From Myxococcales bacterium (GTDB lineage Bacteria; Myxococcota_A; Polyangia; Haliangiales; Haliangiaceae): DNA of 64,000 nt. Position 1 is the stretch's first letter; each line of letters begins with the position of its first letter. Shown in pieces: positions 37,498 through 48,155 of the stretch. The notes beneath the pieces were generated by a model. It saw nothing but the letters and a program-made list of their open reading frames with translations. It had not been told where the DNA came from and did no database searches. Location of the stretch: positions 1-64,000 of the forward strand of contig JADJGV010000038.1 in the NCBI GenBank assembly GCA_016707895.1, in the 5' to 3' direction. The translations under genes and the position numbers were made by a program.

Positions 37498-37503
37498 TAC
37501 GAT
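37498..37503 (+). promoter_or_regulatory. -10-like TACGAT before 37510 lipoprotein gene
   Basis: TACGAT ends exactly six bases before the ATG at 37510; no ribosome site. It would make the mRNA of this and the coupled MFS gene leaderless. Confidence 0.5.
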
Positions 37504-37509
37504 GGCGCG

Positions 37510-38004
37510 ATGCGGACGCCCTTGCTCGCGCTCCTCGCCGTCGCCGCCTGCGGTGAGGTGCCCGACGCGTCGACCATCGACGCGCCGGTCGCCGTCGACG
37601 CCCCCGAGGCGCCCAACCTGATCATGAACGGCGACTTCGCCGCCGGCACGCTGCACTGGACGCCGGTGGACACGACGCTGACGATCGTCAACGGCGGGCT
37701 CGAGCTGCGCCAGGTCACCGCCGGCGGGCCGGGGCTGGCGTGGCAGATGGTGTTCCTGACGCCGGGCGCGACCTACCAGCTGTCGGCGACGTTCGTCGCC
37801 GGCAGCTACCCGCGCAGCTACCACGTCCGGGTCGGCACCCAGACCAACGACGCGACGTTCGCCACCTACGGCGAGGGCGCCAGCACGACCTTCACGTTGC
37901 CCACCGACGCCAGCGCGGGCGTGTGGGTCACGCTCAACAACGTCTCGGCGCAGGTCGACGAGTACGCGATCTTCGATGACGTCCGCCTGATCGCGGCCCC
38001 ATGA
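37510..38004 (+). CDS. Lipoprotein with carbohydrate-binding-like beta-sandwich
   Basis: A 164-residue lipoprotein. The lipobox (AVAAC) is followed by an acidic tether (DASTIDAPVAVDAPEAP) and a jelly-roll domain: NLIMNGDFAAGTLHWTPV, LELRQVTAGGPGLAWQMV and IFDDVRLIAAP at the end. These are the hallmarks of CBM4/9-like carbohydrate-binding modules. No catalytic domain is attached. Its stop overlaps the ATG of the MFS gene (ATGA), so they are co-translated, though a functional link is not obvious. Confidence 0.75.
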   Translation: MRTPLLALLAVAACGEVPDASTIDAPVAVDAPEAPNLIMNGDFAAGTLHWTPVDTTLTIVNGGLELRQVTAGGPGLAWQMVFLTPGATYQLSATFVAGSYPRSYHVRVGTQTNDATFATYGEGASTTFTLPTDASAGVWVTLNNVSAQVDEYAIFDDVRLIAAP

Positions 38005-39245
38005 GCGGCCGGCGCACGATCTCCAGCCCGCGCGCGATCCTCGCGCTGCTGACCGGGCTCAACTTCCTCAACTACCTCGATCGCATCCTGGTGGCGGCGG
38101 TGCTGCCCAAGATGTCGGCCGAGCTCGGGCTGTCCGACTTCCAGGGCGGCCTGACCGCGACGGTGTTCCTGCTCGGGTACTTCGTCACCGCGCCGGTGTT
38201 CAGCGCGCTGGCGGCCCGCTACTCGCGGCGGTCGCTGATCGCGTTCGGCGTCGCGACCTGGAGCGTCGCCACCGCGCTGTCGGGCACCGCGGCCAACCTC
38301 GGCATGCTGCTGGCCGCGCGCGCGATCGTCGGCATCGGCGAGGCCAGCTACGCGACCCTGTCGCCGACGATCATCGACGACATCACCCCGCCGGAGAAGA
38401 AGGGCAAGGCGCTGGCGATCTTCTACCTGGCGACGCCGCTGGGCTCGGCGCTGGGCATGGTGCTGGGCGGCCAGATCGCCGAGCACTGGGGCTGGCGCAC
38501 CGCGTTCTTCGTCGGCGGCGGCCCGGGCCTCTTGCTGGCGATCACCTGCCTGTGGATCGCCGAGCCGGCGCGCCGCGGCGCGGTCGCGCACACCGGCATC
38601 GTCGCCAGCGCCAAGGCGCTGCTCCGCATCCCGCAGTACCGGCGCGCGGTGGCGGGCTACATCGCCCACACCGCCGCGGTCGGCGCGTTCGCCCACTGGG
38701 GCCCGACGTTCCTGGTGCGGCGGTTCGGGCTCAAGCTCGGCGCCGCCGGCACCTACTTCGGCGCGGTCACGGTCGTGGCCGGCGCGATCGCGACGATCGT
38801 CGGCGGCCGCTGGTCTGACGCGGCGCTGGCCCGCCACCCCGGTGGCCCCGCTCACGACGACGCCGCCACGCGCCGCGGCACCAACGCGCTGCTCAAGATC
38901 TGCGCGCTCGGCGTGCTGCTGGCGGCGCCGTTCACCGCGGCGGCGTTCGCGGCCCCGGCGGCGTGGATGTTCTTCGCGATGGCGTTCGTCGCCGAGCTCG
39001 GCATCTTCCTGTCGACCTCGCCGGTCAACGCCGCGCTCCTGCGCACGGTGCCGCCCGAGCTCCGCGCGGCGTCGATGGCGTTCGGCATCTTCGCGATCCA
39101 CATCTTCGGCGACCTCGGCTCGCCGCCGGCGGTCGGCCTGCTGCTCGATCACCTGCACATCGTCGCCGCGATGATGGCGCTGCCGATCGTGATCGCCGTG
39201 GCCGCGTTCCTGTGGTGGCCGCGCGCGCGCGACGCACAGGACTGA
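38001..39245 (+). CDS. MFS transporter (Spinster-like)
   Basis: A 414-residue twelve-helix major facilitator. It starts LALLTGLNFLNYLDRILVAA, the motif typical of the Spinster/SPNS and related sphingolipid or lipid transporters. It has the TM2-3 loop LAARYSRRSLIAFGV and TM4-5 region GIGEASYATLSPTIIDD, with GlyGluAlaSer as in SPNS proteins. The substrate is unknown; lysolipids or hydrophobic organic acids are known for relatives. It is translationally coupled to the lipoprotein upstream. Confidence 0.88.
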   Translation: MSGRRTISSPRAILALLTGLNFLNYLDRILVAAVLPKMSAELGLSDFQGGLTATVFLLGYFVTAPVFSALAARYSRRSLIAFGVATWSVATALSGTAANLGMLLAARAIVGIGEASYATLSPTIIDDITPPEKKGKALAIFYLATPLGSALGMVLGGQIAEHWGWRTAFFVGGGPGLLLAITCLWIAEPARRGAVAHTGIVASAKALLRIPQYRRAVAGYIAHTAAVGAFAHWGPTFLVRRFGLKLGAAGTYFGAVTVVAGAIATIVGGRWSDAALARHPGGPAHDDAATRRGTNALLKICALGVLLAAPFTAAAFAAPAAWMFFAMAFVAELGIFLSTSPVNAALLRTVPPELRAASMAFGIFAIHIFGDLGSPPAVGLLLDHLHIVAAMMALPIVIAVAAFLWWPRARDAQD

Positions 39246-39296
39246 TCGCCCGCGGCAACTTGCGCCGGCGCCCGGGACCGTCTACGCATCGGCGGT

Positions 39297-41312
<2,016 letters not shown>

Positions 41313-41371
41313 AGATCCGGCCGCGCCGATCGTCCAACCCGCCAGCCGGCGCGCCCGCGGCCGGAGGAAGG

Positions 41372-41377
41372 TAGTAT
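41372..41377 (+). promoter_or_regulatory. -10-like TAGTAT before 41385 gene
   Basis: TAGTAT ends seven bases before the ATG at 41385. A GGAGGAA sequence lies upstream of it, too far (about 13 bases) for best ribosome spacing. Confidence 0.45.
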
Positions 41378-41384
41378 CTGCCCC

Positions 41385-42248
41385 ATGGTTCGATCTTCGC
41401 TTCGTTCGCTCGTGGTGCTGGGGGCGCTGGCCCTCGCTGGTGCCACCACCTCGACCGCCGCCGCCGACGTGCCGGTGGCCGGCAACGCGTGGGCCTGGCC
41501 GACGCTCAAGTCCTGGCTCGAGGGCGCCCCGGTCCCCGCCGACACCGCCGGCAAGGTGGTGGTGCACTGGTTCTGCAAGCCCAAGGTCGAGGCCTGCAAG
41601 GACGACCTGGCGCGCATCTTCAATATGCGCGAGTCGACCACGACGGTCTACGTGATCGCCTACATCAACGGCACCGCGCGCGACGCCAAGAAGCTCGACC
41701 CGGTGCGCGGCGAGGTCGGCGCCGGCGCGGTGGCCTACGGCGCGCCGGTCAAGAAGCTGGTGAAGGCGCTGGGCTTCGCCGCGGTGCCGGTGTCGATCGT
41801 CGTCGACACCGAGGGCAAGGTCGCGCTGGTCACCACCACCGGCGACCTCGATCAGCTCGACGCCCGCGACGCCAAGATCGCCGAGCTGGTGAAGGGCATC
41901 ACCGAGTTCACGACCACCCAGCAGGGGCCGACCGCGCCGGTGAAGACGGGCGACAAGTTCCCGGTGTCGGTCGAGGTCAAGCTGGCGAGCTGGCTGGCCT
42001 GGAACAACATGGTGCCCGAGGTGTTCCTCACCACCGTGCCGCCCGACGTCACCTGCGACGCCAAGATGAAGCGCGGCGGCGACGTCACGATCGACGGCAA
42101 GTTCCTGCGCGCGTCGTTCCTGTGCTCGTCGACGGTCAAGGGCGCCTACGAGCTGCGCGCCGCGCTGCGCTTCGGCTACGACGCGCCCAACAAGGCCACC
42201 GGCGTCGGCGAGGACAACGTCAGCTGGAAGTTCGTCGTCAAGCCGTGA
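41385..42248 (+). CDS. Secreted thioredoxin-fold-like protein with CX6C site
   Basis: A 287-residue secreted protein (signal LVVLGALALAGATTSTAAA). Residues 45-150 look like a TlpA/thioredoxin fold: VVVHWFCKPKVEACKDDL, with Cys64 and Cys71 six residues apart instead of two, and VPVSIVVDTEGKVAL with the cis-Pro. The C-terminal half is an all-beta domain with two more Cys (DVTCDAK, FLCSST). The wide Cys spacing argues against a classical oxidoreductase site; it may be structural. Function unknown. It ends at a strong hairpin shared with the convergent kinase gene. Confidence 0.72.
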   Translation: MVRSSLRSLVVLGALALAGATTSTAAADVPVAGNAWAWPTLKSWLEGAPVPADTAGKVVVHWFCKPKVEACKDDLARIFNMRESTTTVYVIAYINGTARDAKKLDPVRGEVGAGAVAYGAPVKKLVKALGFAAVPVSIVVDTEGKVALVTTTGDLDQLDARDAKIAELVKGITEFTTTQQGPTAPVKTGDKFPVSVEVKLASWLAWNNMVPEVFLTTVPPDVTCDAKMKRGGDVTIDGKFLRASFLCSSTVKGAYELRAALRFGYDAPNKATGVGEDNVSWKFVVKP

Positions 42249-42256
42249 TCCGATGA

Positions 42257-42275
42257 GGGTCTTTCGCAAAGACCC
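42257..42275. terminator. Bidirectional hairpin terminator
   Basis: GGGTCTTT-CGC-AAAGACCC is a perfect eight-pair stem with a three-base loop, nine bases after the stop of the 41385 gene. It lies between that gene and the convergent kinase gene. The T/A-rich inner stem and symmetry suit termination from both sides. Confidence 0.7.
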
Positions 42276-42366
42276 AGGTGGAGGTCGGTGGCTCGACGGG
42301 CGCCATCGCACGCCGTGGGGTTGACGGGGACGTCGACCCACCCGAAACGCGAGATCGCCGCCGCGC

Positions 42367-45300
42367 TCACCTCAGCCGCGCGACCTTGACCCGGGTCCAC
42401 AGCGGCTGGTGATCGGCGGCGAGGCGGCTGGCCTCGGCCAGCTTGTCGAGCAGGTCGTAGGCGGCCGTGACGTCCTCGTCGGCGCCGTCGCGCTGGGACG
42501 GGGTGGCGGCGGCGCCGATCGCGCGCACCGCCCGGGCCCGCAGGAACCGGGCCTCGGCGACCAGCATGATCCACACCGCCGACTCCGGCGACTTGGCGAT
42601 CGCGACCATGCTCTGCACCACCGCGCCGTCGGCGTCGGCCAGCGCGGCGGTGGCCTTGCCCCGGGCCAGCGCCAGGTCGCCGCGCAGGATCAGCCCGGCG
42701 GCCAGCGCCTCCTTCCACTCGAGGTTGACCTCGTCGTCGGCCACCAGCTTGGCGGCGATCGCGATGGCGCGGTCGACGGCGGCGGTGGCCTCGGCGGTGC
42801 GGCCGGCGCGGGCGTGGATGCGGGCGATCAGCGTCTCGGCCTGGGCCAGCTCGTTCTTGATGCCGGCGTTGGTCGGGCTGGCGGTCAAGAGCTCCGCGCG
42901 CGCGTCGCGGGCGGTGGTGGCCGACGCCAGCGCGGCGTCGAACTCGTTGGCCTGCAGCTGGGCCGCGCCGATCTTGGCGTCGCTCCACGCCACCAGCCGG
43001 CGCCACAGCGGGTTGCCGGGATCGGCGGCGAGGATCTCGGTGCGGATCGCGCGCGCCGCCTGGTAGCCGTCGAGCGCGCCGCGCACGTCGCCGCGCCACA
43101 GCCGGGCGTCGGCCAGCCGGAAGTGGATGCGCGACAGGTCGACCTGCCAGCTGCGGTTGCTGGGATCCTTGGTCAGGAGCGTCGTGTGGTTGGCCAGCGC
43201 CAGGTCGAGCAGCTGGGTGGCGTTGCGCGCGTCGCCCTTGTCGATCACCGCCAGGCCCCACGACGACAGCGCCAGGCCGCGCTCGCGGCGCCAGGTCGCG
43301 TTGCCGGGATCCTTGCGCAGCAGGCCGTCGAGGGTGGCCACCGCCTTGCCGTAGGTGGCCTCGGCCAAGGTGATCTCGCCGAGCTCCTTCTGCATGTCGG
43401 CGACCTGGGTCCGGGCCTTGACCAGATCGAACTGCCGGCTCGAGTTGTCGGGCTCGGCGGTCGCGACCTCGGCGCGCAGCTGCTCGCAGGCGCGGTACTC
43501 GGCCAGCGCGCCGGCCGAGTCGCCGCGGTACTGCAAGGTCGACGCGATTTTCAGGTGGCTGGTGGCCAGGTCGGCGCGGGCGTCGCCGTCGCCGGCCGCG
43601 CCGCCAGCGGCGTCGGCGTCGACCACCCGCTGGCGCGCCGCCATCGACGCCTGGTACTCGGCGAACGCCTCGTCGAGGTGGCCCTGGTTGCGCAGCACGT
43701 CGCCGATCAGATCGCGCGCGGTCGCGCTGCCCAGCAACACGGCGCGGTCGTCGGGGCGCCGCACCAGCAGCGCCTCGTAGTGCACCAGCGCGTCGCGGTA
43801 GGTGGCGAGCTCCTCGGCGAACGCGGCCCGCGCGTGCAGCACCCGGCCGTACTCGACCAGCATCTCGGCCAGGATCCGCCGGCGATCGAGCGTGCGCGGG
43901 TGGTCGGCGTCGGCCAGCAGCCGCTCGAGCTGGCGCTTGCCCTCGCTGAGTGTCTCGGCGGCGAGGTCCATGTCGCCGCGCTCCTCCTCGGCCTGGCCCA
44001 GCGTGTACAGCGCGATCGCCAGCCGCTCGCGATCGCTGTCGGACAGCCCGTTGGGGTTCTGCGCCAGCCGGGTGTAGTAGTCGCGGACCTGCGCGCCGAT
44101 GCCGGCCAGCAGGTCCTTGCGGCCGATCGCGCCCAGCCGGGTGCGCATGTCGGAGATCAGGTAGTCGACGACGCTCTCGGCGGCGGCGCGCCGCTGATCG
44201 GCCAGCCGGCGCTGGGCCTCGGCGCGATCGCGCTCGACGACGATCCGCCGCAGCGCCAGCGTGCCCAGCACGACGAACGCCGCCAGCGCCACCGCCGCGA
44301 TCGCCACCGCCGCGCGGTGCCGGCGCACGAACCGGCCGATCCGCTCGCGCACGGTGTAGCGGTGGGCCGCGACCAGCTTGCCGGTCTGGAAGCGGCGCAG
44401 CTCCTCGGCCAGCGCCTGCGCGGTGGGGTAGCGCGCCGCCGGCTCGTGGGCCATGGCCCGGGCGATGATCGCGGTGAGGTCGGCCGGCGCGTCGGGCGCG
44501 CGCTTGGCCAGCGGCTCGACCTTGCCCTCGATCGCCGCGGCGATGACGTCGGTCGCGGTCTTGGCGGCGTAGGGCGGGGCCCCGGCCACCAGGTGGTACA
44601 GCATCGCGCCGAGGCTGAACACGTCGGCGCGCTCGTCGACCGGCTCGCCGCGGGCCTGCTCGGGCGGCATGTACGCCGGCGTGCCCATGACCGCGCCGGC
44701 GACGGTCAGGATCGGCTCCTCCGACGTGGACGGCGCCCGCGGCCGATCGCGCTCGGTGCGGCCGCCGGGGAGCGAGTCGGGGCTGTCGTCGTCGAGGTCC
44801 TTGGCCAGGCCCCAGTCGATGACGACGATCTCGCCGAAGTCGCCCACCAGCACGTTGGCCGGCTTGAGGTCGCGGTGGACGATCCGCTTGGAGTGGGCGT
44901 AGGCGATCGCGTCGACCGCGGCGGTGATGGTCGACAGCAGCGCCAGGCGCTGCTCGAGGGTCTTGGCGTCGGCGATCGCGCGATCCAGCGGGCGGCCGCT
45001 GACCAGCTTCATCGCGTAGAACGGCTCGCCCGACGGCCAGCGCCCGGCCTGGTACACCGGCACGATCGCCGGGTGCTGCAGGCGCGCGGTGATCAGCGCC
45101 TCGCGGCGGAAGCGCGCGCTGTGCTCGGGGTCGGCGTGCAGCAGCTCCTTGAGCGCGACCGGCCGGCCGAGGATGCGATCGGTGGCGGCGATGATGCGGC
45201 CCATGCCGCCGCGGGCGACCTCGCGCTCGGACACGTACTGCCCGGGGTCGGTGATCGGCAGGTCGTCGACCGCGATCACCAGCTCGGGCCGCGGGTCGCC

Positions 45301-45465
45301 GCCGCCGGCGACGGTGTCCTGGTACGACTCGACGCCCTGGGACCGGCGCGCGGTCGACGGGCTGCCGTCGGCGGTGGTCGCCGGCGCCGGCCGCTGGGCG
45401 GTGGCGGGCGCGATCGTCGGCGCGAACGCTTCTGGATCGCTGGGCGGCGGATCGCCGGCGCTCAT
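42367..45465 (-). CDS. Membrane Ser/Thr protein kinase with TPR-type repeats
   Basis: A 1032-residue Hanks-type kinase. The kinase domain lies at about residues 80-345: glycine loop VARGGMGRI, ATP Lys in VALKELL, catalytic loop HRDLKPANVLV, the metal motif as DWG (VIDWGLAKD) instead of DFG, and the APE segment as MPPEQARG. A single membrane helix follows near residues 383-405 (AVAIAAVALAAFVVLGTLAL). The rest, about 600 residues, is helical with TPR-like repeats (for example LGQAEEERGDMDLAAETLSEG), outside the cytoplasm if the helix spans once. This design is abundant in Myxococcota. Partners are unknown. Confidence 0.93.
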   Translation of the reverse strand: MSAGDPPPSDPEAFAPTIAPATAQRPAPATTADGSPSTARRSQGVESYQDTVAGGGDPRPELVIAVDDLPITDPGQYVSEREVARGGMGRIIAATDRILGRPVALKELLHADPEHSARFRREALITARLQHPAIVPVYQAGRWPSGEPFYAMKLVSGRPLDRAIADAKTLEQRLALLSTITAAVDAIAYAHSKRIVHRDLKPANVLVGDFGEIVVIDWGLAKDLDDDSPDSLPGGRTERDRPRAPSTSEEPILTVAGAVMGTPAYMPPEQARGEPVDERADVFSLGAMLYHLVAGAPPYAAKTATDVIAAAIEGKVEPLAKRAPDAPADLTAIIARAMAHEPAARYPTAQALAEELRRFQTGKLVAAHRYTVRERIGRFVRRHRAAVAIAAVALAAFVVLGTLALRRIVVERDRAEAQRRLADQRRAAAESVVDYLISDMRTRLGAIGRKDLLAGIGAQVRDYYTRLAQNPNGLSDSDRERLAIALYTLGQAEEERGDMDLAAETLSEGKRQLERLLADADHPRTLDRRRILAEMLVEYGRVLHARAAFAEELATYRDALVHYEALLVRRPDDRAVLLGSATARDLIGDVLRNQGHLDEAFAEYQASMAARQRVVDADAAGGAAGDGDARADLATSHLKIASTLQYRGDSAGALAEYRACEQLRAEVATAEPDNSSRQFDLVKARTQVADMQKELGEITLAEATYGKAVATLDGLLRKDPGNATWRRERGLALSSWGLAVIDKGDARNATQLLDLALANHTTLLTKDPSNRSWQVDLSRIHFRLADARLWRGDVRGALDGYQAARAIRTEILAADPGNPLWRRLVAWSDAKIGAAQLQANEFDAALASATTARDARAELLTASPTNAGIKNELAQAETLIARIHARAGRTAEATAAVDRAIAIAAKLVADDEVNLEWKEALAAGLILRGDLALARGKATAALADADGAVVQSMVAIAKSPESAVWIMLVAEARFLRARAVRAIGAAATPSQRDGADEDVTAAYDLLDKLAEASRLAADHQPLWTRVKVARLR

Positions 45466-45473
45466 CTGCTAGC

Positions 45474-45479
45474 AATGTA
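45474..45479 (-). promoter_or_regulatory. -10-like TACATT before kinase gene
   Basis: TACATT on the minus strand ends eight bases before the ATG at 45465. It lies in the 20-base gap with the divergent hydrolase gene. Confidence 0.4.
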
Positions 45480-45485
45480 CCGCCG

Positions 45486-46268
45486 ATGTCCTCGCCACTC
45501 CACGTCGTCCGCGCCGGGACCGCCGGGCCGCCGCTGATCCTGGTCCACGGCAGCGCCACCGACGCCTCGACCTGGACGATCCAGCTCGCGTCGCCCCTGA
45601 CCAGCCGCTACCGCGTCGTCGCCTACGATCGCCGCGGCGCGGGGCGCTCGCCGCGCGCGCCCGGCGTCGCGTGGCACACCATCGAGGAGCACGCCGCCGA
45701 GCTGGCCGCGCTGATCGCCGAGGCCGGCGCGCCGGCGCTGGTGGCCGGCTCGAGCTGCGGCGCCGCGGTGGTGCTGGAGGCCTGCCGCCGCTACCCGGCC
45801 GCGGTGCGCGGCGCGATCTTGATCGAGCCGCCGCTGGCCGCCAGCGACGACGCGCCGGCGGTGCCGGCCGGGTTCCTCGCCGAGCTCGACCGGCTCGCGG
45901 TCGAGGTCGGGCCCGAGGCCGCCGCCGAGCGGTTCTTGATCACCGTGCTCGGCCAGGCGGCGTGGGATCGCCTGCCCAAGCTGTTCCGCGCCCGCGCGGC
46001 CCGCGAGTGGCCGCAGATCCGCGGCGACTGCTACGCCCTCGACGCCTACCAGGTGCGGTACGCGACGCTCGGCGAGGTGGCGGTGCCGATCCGCCTGCTC
46101 GGCGGCGACCGCTCGGCGGCGTACTTCCGGCCGACCCTCGAGGCGCTGGCCGCCGCGCTGCCGCGCGCGACGCTGGCGATCATCGCCGGCGCCGGCCACA
46201 TGCTCCACGCCGAGGCCCCGCGCGCGTTCGCCGAGCACGTCGACGCGCTGGCCGCGGCGACCGGCTAG
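45486..46268 (+). CDS. Alpha/beta hydrolase
   Basis: A 260-residue alpha/beta-hydrolase fold protein without signal peptide. The oxyanion region is ILVHGSATDAS, the nucleophile elbow is AGSSCGAA (GXSXG with the central Ser), and the catalytic His is in GAGHMLHAE near the end. VVAYDRRGAGRS is the strand 4 region. The substrate is unknown; relatives include esterases and haloperoxidase-like enzymes. It is divergent from the kinase gene by only 20 bases. Confidence 0.88.
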   Translation: MSSPLHVVRAGTAGPPLILVHGSATDASTWTIQLASPLTSRYRVVAYDRRGAGRSPRAPGVAWHTIEEHAAELAALIAEAGAPALVAGSSCGAAVVLEACRRYPAAVRGAILIEPPLAASDDAPAVPAGFLAELDRLAVEVGPEAAAERFLITVLGQAAWDRLPKLFRARAAREWPQIRGDCYALDAYQVRYATLGEVAVPIRLLGGDRSAAYFRPTLEALAAALPRATLAIIAGAGHMLHAEAPRAFAEHVDALAAATG

Positions 46269-46355
46269 CCGCGACGCGCCGGGGGTGCGGTATCATTGCG
46301 CACCCCGGCCGGCCGGTTGACCGCGCGGACGGCGGGCGGCGAAGCTGCGCGACCC

Positions 46356-47615
46356 GTGGCCCGCGCCTTCGAGCCCGATGAGACCGTCCGCTGGCTGGTG
46401 CGCCTGCGCTGGGTGCTGCTGGTCGGCCAGGCCGCGGCGCTGGCGATCGCCGAGGCCCGCGGCGTCCACGTGGCGGCGTGGGTGTTCGTCGCGGCGATCG
46501 TCGTGGGCGCCGCCAGCAACGTCTGGCTGGTGCGCGCGCCGCAGCCGTCGGCGGGGAGGCTCGGCGGGGTGCTGGCGCTCGACGTCGGCCTGCTGACCGC
46601 GCTGATGGCTGCGTCCGGCGGCGCGATGAACCCGTTCACGATCTTCTACCTGGTCTACATCACGCTGTCGGCGGTGGTGCTCAGCGCGCGCTGGACCACC
46701 GTGCTCACGGTGCTGGCGGTGGTGGGGTACGGCGCGCTGTTCGTCCTGCCGCAGGGCCCGGCCGACGCGGCGCCTTCGCACCACCACCACGCGATGATGG
46801 GCGAGGGCCAGTTCGGGACCCACCTGCAGGGCATGTGGATCGCGTTCGGGCTGGGCGCGGTGTTGACCGGGTTCTTCGTCCGGCGCCTGGGCCAGGCGAT
46901 CGCCCGCCAGCGCGAGCAGATCGCGTCGCTGCGCGAGACCGCCGCCCGCAACGCCCGGCTCGCGGCGCTGACCACGCTCGCGGCGGGCGCGGCGCACGAG
47001 CTGGGCAGCCCGCTGGCGACGATCGCGGTGGCGGCGCACGAGGCGCGGCTGGCGGCCGGCACCGCCGAGGTCGGCGCCGATCTGGCGCTGATCCTGGCCG
47101 AGGTCGAGCGCTGTCAGGCGATCCTCGACAAGATGGCGGCGCGGGTCAGCCGCGGGCTCGAGGACGGCGTCGCGATCAGCGGCGCGGCGCTGGCCGAAAA
47201 GCTGCGCGAACACCTGCCGTCGGACCGCGCGGCCGGCGTGGCGATCGCGCCGCCCCCGCCCGCGTTCGCGGTGCGCGCGCCGATCGAGCAGCTGGCGCAG
47301 TCGATCGCGGCGCTGGTGCGCAACGCCCTCGAGGCCAGCGACGCCGGCGCGCCGGTCGAGGTGCGGATGTCGACGCGCGGCGATCGGGCCGAGATCGCGG
47401 TGGTCGATCGCGGGCCGGGCATCGGCCCTGAGACCCTGGCCCGGATCGGCGAGCCGTTCTTCACCACCAAGCAGCCCGGCCGCGGGCTCGGCCTCGGCGT
47501 GTTCCTGGCGCGGGCGTTCTTCGAGAGCCAGGGCGGGACCCTGCAGCTCCGGTCGGCGCCCGGTGCCGGCACCGAGGCGATCGCGACCTTGCCGGTGGCG
47601 CTGGGGGCGGCGTGA
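46356..47615 (+). CDS. regB: RegB/PrrB/ActS-type redox-sensing histidine kinase
   Basis: A 419-residue membrane histidine kinase with six helices and the RegB hallmarks. The quinone-binding heptapeptide GGxxNPF is GGAMNPF at 88-94. The H-box TTLAAGAAHELGSPLATI has phospho-acceptor His214. Cys253 (VERCQAILDKM) lies 39 residues after it, matching the redox-active Cys of RegB, which is 40 residues after its His. A loop of His and Met (SHHHHAMM, 141-148) faces the periplasm. The GTG at 46356 is preferred; a frame continues to a TTG at 46296 but that codon lies within a TATCAT hexamer likely to be the promoter. RegB senses respiratory redox state. The stop overlaps the regA start. Confidence 0.88.
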   Translation: MARAFEPDETVRWLVRLRWVLLVGQAAALAIAEARGVHVAAWVFVAAIVVGAASNVWLVRAPQPSAGRLGGVLALDVGLLTALMAASGGAMNPFTIFYLVYITLSAVVLSARWTTVLTVLAVVGYGALFVLPQGPADAAPSHHHHAMMGEGQFGTHLQGMWIAFGLGAVLTGFFVRRLGQAIARQREQIASLRETAARNARLAALTTLAAGAAHELGSPLATIAVAAHEARLAAGTAEVGADLALILAEVERCQAILDKMAARVSRGLEDGVAISGAALAEKLREHLPSDRAAGVAIAPPPPAFAVRAPIEQLAQSIAALVRNALEASDAGAPVEVRMSTRGDRAEIAVVDRGPGIGPETLARIGEPFFTTKQPGRGLGLGVFLARAFFESQGGTLQLRSAPGAGTEAIATLPVALGAA

Positions 47616-48151
47616 CCGCGCCGCTGGCGATCCTGGTGGTCGACGACGACGATCGCCTGCGCGAGCGTCTCGGCCGCGCGTTCGCCGATCGCGGCCTCGC
47701 GGTGCACCTGGCCGCCGATCACGCGACCGCGGTCGCGACCGCGCAGGCCACGCCGCTCGATCGCGCGGTGGTCGATCTGCGGATGCCCGGGCCCAACGGC
47801 CTGGCGGTGGTGCGCGACCTGCTCGCGGCGCAGCCGGCCATCGCGGTGGTGGTGGTGACCGGCTACGGCAGCATCGCGACCGCGGTCGAGGCGATGCGTC
47901 TCGGCGTGCGCGACTACCTCACCAAGCCGTGCAACGCCGACCAGATCCTCGCCGCGTTCGAGGTCGAGCCCGAGCCGGTGCCCGACGCCGAGCTGCCCTA
48001 CGAGGTGCCGTCCCTGGCCCGCCTCGAGTTCGAGCACATCGAGCGGGTGCTGCGCGAGTGCAACGGCAACGTGTCGAAGGCGGCGCGGGTGCTGGGGATG
48101 CACCGGCGCACGCTGCAGTACAAGCTGGCCAAGTTCCCGGTCCGCCGCTGA
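47612..48151 (+). CDS. regA: RegA/PrrA/ActR-type response regulator
   Basis: A 179-residue two-domain regulator typical of RegA. The receiver has Asp55 in AVVDLRMPGPNGLAVV and Lys in LTKPCN. A short Pro-rich linker follows, then a Fis-type helix-turn-helix (EHIERVLRECNGNVSKAARVLGMHRRTLQYKLAK). RegA proteins activate respiration, haem and electron-transfer genes. The GTG start overlaps the regB stop. The cytochrome and DUF692 genes beginning about 640 bases downstream are natural candidate targets, which is inference. Confidence 0.9.
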   Translation: MTAPLAILVVDDDDRLRERLGRAFADRGLAVHLAADHATAVATAQATPLDRAVVDLRMPGPNGLAVVRDLLAAQPAIAVVVVTGYGSIATAVEAMRLGVRDYLTKPCNADQILAAFEVEPEPVPDAELPYEVPSLARLEFEHIERVLRECNGNVSKAARVLGMHRRTLQYKLAKFPVRR

Positions 48152-48155
48152 CCGG

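Noticed and set aside
42409..45537. 1042-codon plus-strand open frame opposite the Ser/Thr kinase
   Set aside because: Translation is Gly/Arg/Val-rich without family features, while the kinase has all catalytic motifs.
46296..46355. TTG at 46296 as start of the RegB gene
   Set aside because: It would begin inside a TATCAT hexamer that looks like a -10 element, and the extra residues are Arg/Gly/Ala-rich without conservation; the GTG at 46356 leads directly into the first helix region.
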